This document shows positions 7,666 to 15,484 of a stretch of 32,106 nucleotides of DNA, piece after piece. This stretch comes from a virus. Positions within the stretch are counted from its first letter, which is position 1. Each line of letters begins with the position of its first letter. Under the pieces are notes generated by a model that was given only the letters and a program-made list of their open reading frames with translations, ran no database searches and was not told the DNA's origin. Both the position numbers and the translations under genes were made by a program. The stretch is from positions 1 through 32,106 of IMG/VR virus record IMGVR_UViG_3300020160_000353. One strand, 5' to 3'.

Positions 7666-8225
7666 TCGTTATTGCTAGTATTCTAGCAGTCAGTTCTGCT
7701 TCGGCTCAGGAATGTATTCTTAAAGAAAAGACTACTGCTAGAGAAACCGGAACTGTTGCCCTAATTAAAAATATCAATGCCGAAGTAACTCCTTGGGGTA
7801 AGGGGCAACAAAAATGTACTGCTAGTTTGGAAGGATATGCTAACGGTAAGTGGCATAATGCCACTGGAGAATTTATTTGGGATGGTGATTACACTCCTGC
7901 TAAAGCCTGCGGTGCCGCTGTTGAATTGGCGAAAAAGAATTTGCTCACTGGCTTGAATTCAAGTACAATAGTAAATGAAAGTGTGGTAATATGTAAGGAA
8001 CAAGAAGAAAAGGACAAGCCAATTATAAATCCTAGGATTGGAACGATTCTAGATGATATAACTCGGTTACGCCCTAATCCTAAATTTCCAAAGTCATTTT
8101 ACCATAATGGTGAAGAATGTAAGTGGTACCTCGAAACAGGATGGAATGGCAAAGACATTCGACAGTTTAACGGTATTGTTTGCAGGTACGGTCCAACCAA
8201 ATGGATTATTGTTGATAAGTTTTAA
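7647..8225 (+). CDS. secreted (periplasmic) protein, unknown function
   Basis: The 192-residue protein starts MSKRKLIVIASILAVSSASA and then Q, a classical Sec signal peptide with a signal-peptidase-I site after ASA (about residue 20). The mature part has several cysteines that could form disulfides in the periplasm (for example ECIL, QKC, KAC, VICK, EECK, VCRY). No domain was recognised. It overlaps the preceding lipoprotein gene by 19 bases and lacks a clear Shine-Dalgarno, which suggests translational coupling. Confidence 0.7.
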   Translation: MSKRKLIVIASILAVSSASAQECILKEKTTARETGTVALIKNINAEVTPWGKGQQKCTASLEGYANGKWHNATGEFIWDGDYTPAKACGAAVELAKKNLLTGLNSSTIVNESVVICKEQEEKDKPIINPRIGTILDDITRLRPNPKFPKSFYHNGEECKWYLETGWNGKDIRQFNGIVCRYGPTKWIIVDKF

Positions 8226-8246
8226 CACACACAGAAAGGTATTTTT

Positions 8247-8849
8247 ATGAAACTGAAAACTCTAGCTCTTGCTTCAATGGTGGTGGCTCTATCTGCTTGC
8301 TCAGGTATGAGTACACTTAAAACAGAAAATCTCGATAGAAAGACTGTACCAACTTGGTATCTCGAACACATCGACACTGGTACCGAAATGAAGGCATGGT
8401 ATAAGCCTTGGGACCGTCAAGGCATGTATTACGCTGTAGCAGAAGATGTTAGCTCTAGCATGGAAATGGCAATGAAGAAAGCCACAATGAAAGCTAAGGC
8501 TAAAATCGCAGACCGAGTCAACGGTGAAATGAATAGTCGTACTACTATCCGTTTTGACGAAAAGGGTAGTGCTGATCGCCCAACTGGTACTTCGACCGCA
8601 CAGGACGTTATCGTTAATTTGATTGCTGAAAGTGTTGTACGTACCTATGGAGTTGAAAAGAAGATGGTTGTCTTCAATCCCGAAGCCAATAACTATCGAG
8701 TATTTGTTATGTTGAAGATCAGTCAGCAAGATGTGCAGACACTTGCCGAAACTTATGATCAAAACAAACAGATCAAACTTCAAGGTCGGGTCGCTGGCAA
8801 GACTATTGACGAAACTGCGGCAGAAGTTTTGAAACAAGCTCAACATTAA
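8247..8849 (+). CDS. LPP20-like lipoprotein
   Basis: The 200-residue protein has a signal peptide ending in lipobox LSAC (Cys at about 18). The mature domain resembles the LPP20/LPOB family, with WYLEH, then YYAVAEDVSSSMEMAMKKA and a following helix of AKAKIADRV, then MVVFNPEANNYRVFVML. The family has no settled biochemical role. A strong AGAAAGG precedes the ATG. As the fourth exported protein in a row it suggests that the phage remodels or shields the host envelope, for instance in superinfection exclusion (inference). Confidence 0.7.
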   Translation: MKLKTLALASMVVALSACSGMSTLKTENLDRKTVPTWYLEHIDTGTEMKAWYKPWDRQGMYYAVAEDVSSSMEMAMKKATMKAKAKIADRVNGEMNSRTTIRFDEKGSADRPTGTSTAQDVIVNLIAESVVRTYGVEKKMVVFNPEANNYRVFVMLKISQQDVQTLAETYDQNKQIKLQGRVAGKTIDETAAEVLKQAQH

Positions 8850-8917
8850 TTTGGAAACCAAGAATTCATTAACCATAGCTTTTATAGGATAATTACAAGA
8901 ATACCACAAAGGAAGTT

Positions 8918-9619
8918 ATGAAAACCAAACCCAAGTTTAATATCAAGCCGGCCGCAAAGCCAGTACCACCCCAGCAAACTCAACCACAGGGCAGAGCACC
9001 GTCAATCATGATTGCAGTACCTGCTATGGAAATGGTTAATGCTGAATTCGCACAGCATCTTGCTATGGCGGCCGCTAACATGGTTGCCAATGGTATTAAG
9101 ATCAACTGTGCGTTTAATATCGGATCAGTTATCACTATTGCTCGTCGCAATCTTACTGACATCTTTTTGAAGTCAGATTTTGATTATGTATGGTGGGTTG
9201 ATAGCGATATGAAATTTCCGATCGATGCTCCCTTACGTTTGTTGAAAAGGCAAAAGGCTATCGTTGGCGCAAACTATCGCCGCCGACGTTTTCCTAATCC
9301 TAACTTCACTGGCATGATGGGATCAAATGGACAATTTACAGAGTTTCAAACTACTGACCAAAGTCCTCCAATGGAACTGATCGATGTTCTTCCGCACGGT
9401 TGTGTTCTAGTACATCGTTCAGTATACGAAAAAATTCCCCAGCCTCACTACTTACAAGAATATATTCCCGAGCTTAATTTAGAAATTGGCGAAGATATCT
9501 ATTTCTGTCAGCAGGCTCAAAAGGCTGGTTTTGAAGTTTGGTGCGATCAAGAACTTAGTCGTGAAATAAGCCATATTGGTATATTCCACTTTAACTATAA
9601 CTTGTCAGTGCCAAAATAA
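8918..9619 (+). CDS. GT-A-fold glycosyltransferase
   Basis: The 233-residue protein has a Pro/Gln-rich N-terminal tail (1-28), then a GT-A domain. PSIMIAVPAMEMV is the first strand, FDYVWWVDSDMKFP (about 88-101) contains the metal and nucleotide-sugar binding DxD, and GCVLVHRSVYEKI and EDIYFCQQAQKAG match the acceptor-side motifs of family 2-like enzymes. An AAAGGAAG Shine-Dalgarno supports the start. It is the third glycosyltransferase in the window and lies just before a sugar epimerase. Donor and acceptor are unknown. Confidence 0.8.
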   Translation: MKTKPKFNIKPAAKPVPPQQTQPQGRAPSIMIAVPAMEMVNAEFAQHLAMAAANMVANGIKINCAFNIGSVITIARRNLTDIFLKSDFDYVWWVDSDMKFPIDAPLRLLKRQKAIVGANYRRRRFPNPNFTGMMGSNGQFTEFQTTDQSPPMELIDVLPHGCVLVHRSVYEKIPQPHYLQEYIPELNLEIGEDIYFCQQAQKAGFEVWCDQELSREISHIGIFHFNYNLSVPK

Positions 9620-9633
9620 CTGAAAGGCGAACC

Positions 9634-9792
9634 ATGTTCGAAAGTATTGAATTGCGTAAAGTAGAAAACGGAATCATCATTGTTATTCGTGATGATGAGA
9701 ATGACGAAAAAGAATATGTCTATGACACAACACGCAAGGCACTAAAATTTGTCAAAGACCTGCTAGAAACAAAAGAGGCTAAGGTAAATTGA
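9634..9792 (+). CDS. 52-residue phage protein, unknown function
   Basis: This short ORF fills the gap between the glycosyltransferase and the epimerase. It has a good GAAAGG Shine-Dalgarno, starts MFESIELRKVENG and has a strand-rich first half (IIIVIRDDEND) followed by a helix (RKALKFVKDLLE). Its stop TGA overlaps the TTG start of the epimerase as TTGA, which supports both genes being real and coupled. Confidence 0.65.
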   Translation: MFESIELRKVENGIIIVIRDDENDEKEYVYDTTRKALKFVKDLLETKEAKVN

Positions 9793-10823
9793 ATCATGTT
9801 TTAGTAACAGGCGGTAGTGGGTATGTAGGTAGTCATGTCGCCAAAATGCTGTTTGAACACGGATATTCTCCCATAGTATTTGATCTACAAGCAAAATCTA
9901 GACCATGGGCTAGTCCGAACTGGCCCACTATTAGTGGTGACATTAATAATAAATGGTCCATAGATACATTATTTGGAAACTTCAAGTTTGATGCGGTTAT
10001 ACATCTTGCCGCAAGTTCAGAGGTAGGTGCCAGTGTAACAGATCCTCTACGTTATTATCAAAATAATGTAGGAGGGTCTGCTGTAATTCTAGATGCTTGT
10101 AAACGGTTTAACGTAGATAAATTTATCTTTAGTTCTACTAGTAGTGTTTACGGAGAAATTCATCCTAGTCGATTACCCACAGTTGAACATTATCCAAAGA
10201 GCCCGGTTACTAGTTATGGTAGCAGTAAATGGGCAGTCGAATGTATGTTGCGTGATGTTGATGTTGCTCACAACATTCGCTCAGTTAGCCTGAGATATTT
10301 TAATGCCAGTGGCGCAAGTCCAGACGGAAGTATTGGAGAGTATCGTCCTAGACCTACACACCTTATTCCTAGTATCCAATATGTTGTAGATGGCCACAAA
10401 CCTATGTTCTCTATCAACGGTGACGACTACGCTACACCGGACGGTACTGCGATTAGAGACTTTACACACATCTGGGATATTGCTAGAGCACACGTTAAAG
10501 CATTAGAGTACCTTGGCGCAGGTGGCAAGACTGACTCATTTAACATTGGAGCAGGATCTGGTAAGAGTGTACTTGAAGTTTTTAATGAATACCAAAAACA
10601 ACTAGGACGCTCGATTCCAAAAGAAGTAGTTAGCAAGAGGCCAGGTGACATCCCGTGGAACTACGCAGATATCACTAAGGCAAAAGAGGTGTTGGGCTGG
10701 GAACCTGTCATGAGCGACTGTACTTCAATCGTTCGAGACGCCCAACAATGGTATTCAAGCAATCTATATAAAGAGATTTCAAATGAACGAGTTACTAGTA
10801 ATACTTGTACTATTTCAAATTAA
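9789..10823 (+). CDS. galE: UDP-glucose 4-epimerase (GalE-type extended SDR)
   Basis: The 344-residue length is normal for GalE. The NAD-binding motif TGGSGYVGSH is at 7-16, SSTSSVYG at 115-122 carries the catalytic Ser/Thr, and YGSSK at 143-147 holds the Tyr/Lys pair. RYFNASGASPDGSIGE and THLIPS are characteristic of GalE. It should interconvert UDP-glucose and UDP-galactose (or the GlcNAc forms), which would supply donors for the three nearby glycosyltransferases. The start must be TTG at 9789, because an in-frame stop lies three codons upstream and no ATG or GTG is near. The 3' end overlaps the next gene by 41 bases. Confidence 0.9.
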   Translation: MNHVLVTGGSGYVGSHVAKMLFEHGYSPIVFDLQAKSRPWASPNWPTISGDINNKWSIDTLFGNFKFDAVIHLAASSEVGASVTDPLRYYQNNVGGSAVILDACKRFNVDKFIFSSTSSVYGEIHPSRLPTVEHYPKSPVTSYGSSKWAVECMLRDVDVAHNIRSVSLRYFNASGASPDGSIGEYRPRPTHLIPSIQYVVDGHKPMFSINGDDYATPDGTAIRDFTHIWDIARAHVKALEYLGAGGKTDSFNIGAGSGKSVLEVFNEYQKQLGRSIPKEVVSKRPGDIPWNYADITKAKEVLGWEPVMSDCTSIVRDAQQWYSSNLYKEISNERVTSNTCTISN

Positions 10824-11139
10824 ACATTGGTATATTGATTTTGTAAATCAAAGTGCTGAAGAAGTTAAATACAAAGGTAGTTACTTAGACTGGCGCGGTG
10901 TTAAACACAGTCTAAAACAAGGACTAGGTACCTTTGCTGTACTATTTTTATTCTGTTCTTTCGAAGCATCATTAATTTTTGGTGTTATAGATTTTTTACT
11001 ACATTACCACATCGATTGGACTAAAATGAATAAAGGCAATCGAGATATAACTACACCGCAATTTTGGAACCATTTAGGTCTTGACCAAATGGCACACCAA
11101 ATAACTTACATTGGCATTATATATGCCCTAACATTATGA
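10783..11139 (+). CDS. DUF3307-like small membrane protein
   Basis: The 118-residue protein shows the DUF3307 pattern: a first hydrophobic segment with HWYIDFVNQ and a following Lys, then HSLKQGLGTFAVLFLF, a second hydrophobic segment with FGVIDFLLHYHIDW, and a final DQMAHQ before a third hydrophobic segment. The conserved His/Asp residues near the membrane are typical of the family, whose function is unknown. AAAGAG precedes the ATG. It overlaps galE by 41 bases and the next gene by 4 (ATGA). Confidence 0.7.
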   Translation: MNELLVILVLFQIKHWYIDFVNQSAEEVKYKGSYLDWRGVKHSLKQGLGTFAVLFLFCSFEASLIFGVIDFLLHYHIDWTKMNKGNRDITTPQFWNHLGLDQMAHQITYIGIIYALTL

Positions 11140-11624
11140 AAAAAGAATACAATATAAAAGACCGGGTGTGGATTCACCTAGGCGAAAAGAAACTAGTAGA
11201 AGGTCGAGTTGTCGAAGTTATTGACCTAGAACATCTAGGTGAAGGACACAGTAGGGATCGAGAACTATATGTGATCGAACTCCACACAGGAATCGACGAT
11301 GTCTACGAAGTTCGAACATTCGATCAAATTAGTCCAGACGCAAAAGGTCCTATCCAACTGTTTAGGAATCTTAAAGAAGTTATAGAGAACAATCGCTACT
11401 TGAAAAAAGTAGGAATGCCAATTCCTATTCCTGCTCGTAACCCTTTGGAAGAACTTGCCAAAGAAATTAACGAAGACATGGCCCAGGACGATGACGAGCC
11501 TACTCCGGAACAAATACATGCGGCGATTGACAAATCACAAAAATCTTCAACTCATGCTCCTTTAAACTTACAAAAAGATAACGCTCCTAAAAAACGTTAT
11601 TTTAAGAAAAAGAAAACAGTCTAA
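11136..11624 (+). CDS. conserved phage protein, unknown function
   Basis: The 162-residue protein has an N-terminal strand-rich part (1-65, including KDRVWIHLGEKKLVEGRVVEV, which looks like a small beta-barrel) and a charged tail ending KKRYFKKKKTV. An acidic middle (EDMAQDDDEPTPEQ) separates them. No catalytic motif is visible. It is joined to both neighbours by ATGA and TAATG overlaps, so it is translated as part of a run. Confidence 0.65.
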   Translation: MKKEYNIKDRVWIHLGEKKLVEGRVVEVIDLEHLGEGHSRDRELYVIELHTGIDDVYEVRTFDQISPDAKGPIQLFRNLKEVIENNRYLKKVGMPIPIPARNPLEELAKEINEDMAQDDDEPTPEQIHAAIDKSQKSSTHAPLNLQKDNAPKKRYFKKKKTV

Positions 11625-11950
11625 TGATCGCTTGGACAGAGTCAATAAAACAAATATTTCCAGAATACGATAACATAAAGTCATTGATGGAAGAAGGCGC
11701 CAAAGTAAAGCCAATAATAAGACAGCGTGGCAAGAACTGGCGGGTTTCTATTGAAGAAGTTTATCCAGAAGAAATAAAGTACGGTACGACTACTGATCCA
11801 GATATATTAAATGAAGCGATTGATTGGACAACAACTCAACTTAGCAGTTGGCCAAATGTGCGTAGGATGAGTTGGCAAGATTGGGATTTTAAACGTAAAT
11901 CTGATGTTGATAAATTTATAACTATATATTACTTAAGATGGGCAACGTAA
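11624..11950 (+). CDS. conserved phage protein, unknown function
   Basis: The 108-residue protein starts in a TAATG overlap with the upstream stop and overlaps the next gene by 13 bases. It is Trp-rich in its second half (WTTTQLSSWPNVRRMSWQDW). No signal peptide, membrane helix or known motif is seen. Confidence 0.6.
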   Translation: MIAWTESIKQIFPEYDNIKSLMEEGAKVKPIIRQRGKNWRVSIEEVYPEEIKYGTTTDPDILNEAIDWTTTQLSSWPNVRRMSWQDWDFKRKSDVDKFITIYYLRWAT

Positions 11951-12249
11951 GATATAAGGTTGTAGAAAAAGAAGGGCAACAGATTGTTGAAGAAATTCAC
12001 AAGGTTGTAGTTCATCGGTTTCGAATGGGCGATGTTGAAGACCCGGACTTGTATGCCTCACAACCGATGTATGAATGGGAAAAGAGCGAAGCTGGGCAGT
12101 TTATAATGAAACATGCTGTAGATACACCAGAATGGCATAGGCATCTCGATCAGTTTAGTTACGGACATGAATATGCTATAGTAGCAGAGTTGGAAAAGAA
12201 AAAGCTCTCGGAGTTCTATTTGAGATTTGACAAAACACTAATAAGGTAG
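11938..12249 (+). CDS. conserved phage protein, unknown function
   Basis: This 103-residue protein resembles short proteins I know from T4-like aquatic phages with the pattern FRMGDVEDPDLYA, then WEKSEAGQF and DTPEWHRHLDQFSYGHEYAI. No function is known to me. The -35 and spacer of the next sigma-70 promoter lie inside its 3' end, so that promoter is an internal one in an otherwise continuous gene run. Confidence 0.65.
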   Translation: MGNVRYKVVEKEGQQIVEEIHKVVVHRFRMGDVEDPDLYASQPMYEWEKSEAGQFIMKHAVDTPEWHRHLDQFSYGHEYAIVAELEKKKLSEFYLRFDKTLIR

Positions 12250-12255
12250 TATAAT
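12227..12255 (+). promoter_or_regulatory. Consensus sigma-70 promoter with start codon at the transcription start
   Basis: TTGACA (12227-12232), a 17-base spacer and TATAAT (12250-12255) are a perfect match. The next gene's ATG is at 12262, 6 bases past the -10, where transcription should begin, so the mRNA would be leaderless. Confidence 0.87.
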
Positions 12256-12261
12256 AAACAC

Positions 12262-13101
12262 ATGGCACAACATTCAAACTATTGGTCATGTAGCCCTTTT
12301 GCTGATTGGCTACGTGGCACTAAAAAACTCAGCGCAGGTACCTCAGAAGAATGGGACTCTTGGACCACTGCGGCTCAAATGAAACATAACTTTCGCTACT
12401 GGTTAGCAGAAGACGGTCTAAGCAATCTACAAGATTTTGTAACTTGGCCTGCTAGGAAATTAAACGATGTTCGTTACTATGTTAATAACCGCTGGGTTAC
12501 TAAGTCTCATGCCCTTACTGCTCATCCCCGAGATATCAAACCGGGCGATTGGTGTGATGTGGGCAATCGTTTCCTTCCTTGCCTTTTTAACGAGTTGGTT
12601 GATTTTGTTGAAATAGAACAAGCATGGCATTACTGTATTTGGAGTGACGAGCACAAAAAAGAATTTGAAGTTCCATGGTGGCGCAAAGGTTGGCTACGTT
12701 GGAGAACATGGCGCAGTCCAGAAGCAGGCATGGCTTATTTGAACTGGGCTAGTACACTGACCAACGCAGAGTTTCTAGATGAAGATAAAAAGCACGAAGC
12801 TGTGCCAACTTATCAGGCCAAAGCCGCTAAGGAAATTATCGAGCTGTACACTTGGTGGACTGTTACATATCGCAATCGTCCAGATCCATATGATGCTAGC
12901 GGCTGGAGTGATCACTGCGATGCTATGCGTATCAAGTATCCGGGTAGTTTCTTTTCTAGCCTAAACAGCAAAGATCCAGAAGATCGTAAAGCCAGCGACA
13001 AGGCTCACAAAGCACTTCAGAAGATAGAAGCCGCCTATGCTAAAGAAGACGAAGCTATGATGATCCGTTTGATTAAAATCCGAGAAAGCCTGTGGACGTG
13101 A
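12262..13101 (+). CDS. Trp-rich phage protein, unknown function, probably leaderless
   Basis: The 279-residue protein is very rich in Trp and aromatic residues, with FADWLRGTKK near the start and WWRKGWLRWRTWRSPEAGM in the middle. It has no signal peptide and no domain I recognise, though the opening SPFADWLRGT is familiar from uncharacterised phage proteins. The only ATG at the start sits where the strong sigma-70 promoter should begin transcription; the nearest AAGG is 15 bases away and would not be on the mRNA. High-level, Shine-Dalgarno-independent translation is inferred. Confidence 0.7.
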   Translation: MAQHSNYWSCSPFADWLRGTKKLSAGTSEEWDSWTTAAQMKHNFRYWLAEDGLSNLQDFVTWPARKLNDVRYYVNNRWVTKSHALTAHPRDIKPGDWCDVGNRFLPCLFNELVDFVEIEQAWHYCIWSDEHKKEFEVPWWRKGWLRWRTWRSPEAGMAYLNWASTLTNAEFLDEDKKHEAVPTYQAKAAKEIIELYTWWTVTYRNRPDPYDASGWSDHCDAMRIKYPGSFFSSLNSKDPEDRKASDKAHKALQKIEAAYAKEDEAMMIRLIKIRESLWT

Positions 13102-13102
13102 A

Positions 13103-13207
13103 ATGTTTAAATGGATTGGTGATTTATTTTTCAAATTAAGTTTGAGGCGTAAATTAAAAAAACGTCTTAAAGAAATACGGGATAGAGACCCCTATATCTA
13201 CAAATGA
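13103..13207 (+). CDS. 34-residue basic peptide
   Basis: The short ORF encodes an N-terminal amphipathic segment MFKWIGDLFFKL, a Lys/Arg-rich helix (RRKLKKRLKEI) and the ending RDPYIYK. It begins two bases after the upstream stop and its TGA overlaps the next ATG (ATGA), which argues that it is real. Tiny proteins of this design, an amphipathic head then a basic helix and a terminal DPFIYK-like tail, recur in T4-like phages as far as I recall. It could associate with membrane through its head. Confidence 0.6.
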   Translation: MFKWIGDLFFKLSLRRKLKKRLKEIRDRDPYIYK

Positions 13208-13977
13208 AATTTTTGCTCGCCAATGGATGTAGTCATACTGCTGGTTCCGATATCGTGCCCGCCGGAGGATTTAAACTTGGTCAACCGTGGGGAGACCCAA
13301 CCGAAGCTTGGCCTCGTTGGGTAGGAGACCATTTTGGTATTACTAATTTTAACATTGCTGAAGCAGGAATTGGTAATGAGCAGATAAGTAGGTCTACAAT
13401 CATGTACGTGTCAGAAGAACTCAATCAAGTAGATCCAAAAGACTTAATGGTATGTATAATGTGGTCCGGATTTAATAGATACGAGTACTGGTGTCCTGAT
13501 CAATATCGGCATAAATCTACAAACTTAGGAATGCTTGAAAAAAATAAGCCTTGGTGGCGTCAGATTGGCAACCGACAGCCGTCTACACTAGTTAAAGAGT
13601 ATATCAAACTTAAATCGTTGATTGAAGATGAATATTATTGTTACTATAAAAATTTATATCACATGTACAATACTGCTATATTTTTGGAATCAAAGGGAAT
13701 AGAATATTATTTTTCTAACGGAATAAACGATTTTATTTCGATAAACGAAATGCGGACACATCATAATCTTCAACACCTATATGCTGATATGCTACACATT
13801 TACGGAAAAAACCGTATTAGTCGACATCTGGGCTTCTTCTCAAGTAGTGGGCTTACTTTTGAAAAATATTTGAAAGATAAAGGAATACCACCGATCCCTA
13901 AACATAAACATTGGGGATCCGATGGACAAAAAGAATACGCAAAACTGTTTATTAAACACATAGAAGATAACAAATGA
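13204..13977 (+). CDS. SGNH/GDSL-hydrolase-like phage protein
   Basis: The 257-residue protein has block I-like NGCSHTAGSD at residues 7-16 (nucleophile Ser10), a block II/III-like NIAEAGIGNEQISR segment, and a C-terminal HWGSDGQKEYAK that could supply the catalytic His and Asp. These are the features of SGNH hydrolases, which deacylate or de-esterify lipids and glycans. The motifs differ from textbook GDS(L), so catalysis is probable rather than certain. Similar proteins are common in T4-like phages. Overlaps with both neighbours are ATGA. Confidence 0.65.
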   Translation: MKFLLANGCSHTAGSDIVPAGGFKLGQPWGDPTEAWPRWVGDHFGITNFNIAEAGIGNEQISRSTIMYVSEELNQVDPKDLMVCIMWSGFNRYEYWCPDQYRHKSTNLGMLEKNKPWWRQIGNRQPSTLVKEYIKLKSLIEDEYYCYYKNLYHMYNTAIFLESKGIEYYFSNGINDFISINEMRTHHNLQHLYADMLHIYGKNRISRHLGFFSSSGLTFEKYLKDKGIPPIPKHKHWGSDGQKEYAKLFIKHIEDNK

Positions 13978-14546
13978 AACAAGAACTAGATAAATTGTTG
14001 TGTGAGAAGTATCCAAAGATGATGGTCAACCGTAACAAGGACATGAAAGAAACTTGTATGTGTTGGGGATTTGAATGTGGCGATGGTTGGTTCAATATTT
14101 TAGATCAGCTTATGGGCAATATCCAGCATCACATTGATTGGAAAAACAAACAGCGTAATTGGGCTATTGAGTATAATGCTATGGCCGCACAATGTAAAGC
14201 AGGTAACTTTGATCTTTTTGATCAAAGTATGGAAGGTGTAATTAGCACAGAATATAAAGAGAAGCGCCTTGCTGAAATCGTTGCTGGTGACTTTAGAGAA
14301 GTTCCTCCAGAGTTTCCACAAGTTACGTTAGACCAAGTTAAGGAAAAGTTTGGCACACTACGTTTCTACTATACAGGCGGTGACGATGAGATTAGTGGTA
14401 TGGTACGTATGGCAGAAAGTATGAGCGCTATTACTTGCGAAGGGTGCGGAAAGCCTGGCACACAAACCAAGGGCGGTTGGATTAAAACTATCTGCGAACC
14501 CTGCGAAGAAGAACGGAGTAAACGATGGAAACAGCAAGAGACATAA
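13974..14546 (+). CDS. conserved phage protein with C-terminal zinc ribbon
   Basis: The 190-residue protein ends with CEGC (155-158) and CEPC (174-177), spaced as a four-cysteine zinc ribbon. Ahead of it is VKEKFGTLRFYYTGGDDEI, a block I recognise from uncharacterised phage and prophage proteins. The N-terminal part has further cysteines (CMCWGFECGDGW). A nucleic-acid or protein-binding role is possible from the zinc ribbon alone. It overlaps the next gene by 22 bases. Confidence 0.68.
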   Translation: MKQELDKLLCEKYPKMMVNRNKDMKETCMCWGFECGDGWFNILDQLMGNIQHHIDWKNKQRNWAIEYNAMAAQCKAGNFDLFDQSMEGVISTEYKEKRLAEIVAGDFREVPPEFPQVTLDQVKEKFGTLRFYYTGGDDEISGMVRMAESMSAITCEGCGKPGTQTKGGWIKTICEPCEEERSKRWKQQET

Positions 14547-14758
14547 CTAATCAATTAATCTATAGAGCTAAAAATTTAAGCGAATGGATCGTTACAAAAA
14601 AGATTCCATTTGGATTTAAATTTTTAGGAACTGTACCTTTTGATATGTTTATCGATGAAAGAGGCATAGCAGAAATTAAAATTTGGGCAGTTACTGCCGA
14701 TGAAGCAGAGAAAAAAGCAACTGAATGGATTAACAAACACGTAGAAGATCATGAGTAA
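14525..14758 (+). CDS. small phage protein, unknown function
   Basis: The 77-residue protein starts inside the 3' end of the zinc-ribbon gene and overlaps the following ATG by 8 bases. It has a compact alpha/beta look with the ending EAEKKATEWINKHVEDHE. No motif is recognised. The start is not well fixed because only a weak GAACGGAG lies upstream. Confidence 0.55.
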   Translation: METARDITNQLIYRAKNLSEWIVTKKIPFGFKFLGTVPFDMFIDERGIAEIKIWAVTADEAEKKATEWINKHVEDHE

Positions 14759-15251
14759 AATATACCTAATCAAACCATTACACAAGAAAAGCATTTGCTG
14801 GCATATTGAATTGTTCCGTGACAATGCGGACGGTTCTATCAGCTGGGTCAACATCGACGATCACTATCGTTGGGGACAGGGTTTTGTAGAAGAAGACATG
14901 GATATAAACTTGCCCTACGAAAGTGACGAGCAGGCTACTGCTCGCACAGACTGTGGCTGGGGAGCAGAACTAGACGACCAACACGCTTGCTGGTTCGAAT
15001 ACAGTGACGATTTTACCGACGAACAAAAAGAAGAATTCGAAACAGCATACCACGAAGGTGGTGCTGGTTGGTTATTCGATGGCGATCACGAATGGCAGGT
15101 TGAAGATGATTATTTGATCATCGATGCCCCTTTCCAAGTTAGCCTATGCGATGAAGATGGTACTGTAATTGAAGAAAATGTAAAACTTAAAAAGCGCCCT
15201 GATCCTAGTACAGCATGGCCTTTTTCACAGGAATTTCCAAATGACCAATAA
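14751..15251 (+). CDS. highly acidic phage protein, unknown function
   Basis: The 166-residue protein is strikingly acidic, with Asp and Glu making up roughly a quarter of residues and frequent Trp (for example WGAELDDQHACWFEYSDDF). No signal peptide or catalytic motif is seen. Such composition is found in DNA-mimic inhibitors but also in ordinary phage proteins, so mimicry is only a hypothesis. It overlaps the neighbours by 8 and 11 bases. Confidence 0.62.
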   Translation: MSKIYLIKPLHKKSICWHIELFRDNADGSISWVNIDDHYRWGQGFVEEDMDINLPYESDEQATARTDCGWGAELDDQHACWFEYSDDFTDEQKEEFETAYHEGGAGWLFDGDHEWQVEDDYLIIDAPFQVSLCDEDGTVIEENVKLKKRPDPSTAWPFSQEFPNDQ

Positions 15252-15477
15252 AGAAGAAAAGAAAATCAAAGTTGAATTTGCTCCAGGTGCCTTTGACAGT
15301 TTTGAAGGTACGCAGGAAGAACTTGACGCACTTCAGAAAGAGATTATAGAAACTTTTTCTAACATGTCTCGAGAAGAGCTAAAAGAACAAAGCCGAAAGG
15401 TCGATGTAGAAGATCTCATGGAAGATCCAGAATTGGCTAGACAATTAACAAAACACGCAACTCGTAACCTACACTAA
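15241..15477 (+). CDS. small acidic phage protein, unknown function
   Basis: The 78-residue protein overlaps its upstream neighbour by 11 bases. It is mostly helical and charged, with GTQEELDALQKEIIETFSN and a middle MSREELKEQ. A coiled-coil-like segment is possible between residues 25 and 50. Function is not recognised. Confidence 0.6.
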   Translation: MTNKEEKKIKVEFAPGAFDSFEGTQEELDALQKEIIETFSNMSREELKEQSRKVDVEDLMEDPELARQLTKHATRNLH

Positions 15478-15484
15478 GGTATAT

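Noticed and set aside
8870-8917. Promoter before the GT-A glycosyltransferase (TATAGGATAAT), sharing GATAATTACA with the region near 5600
   Set aside because: No -35 at a sensible distance; one shared 10-mer in AT-rich gaps is weak evidence.
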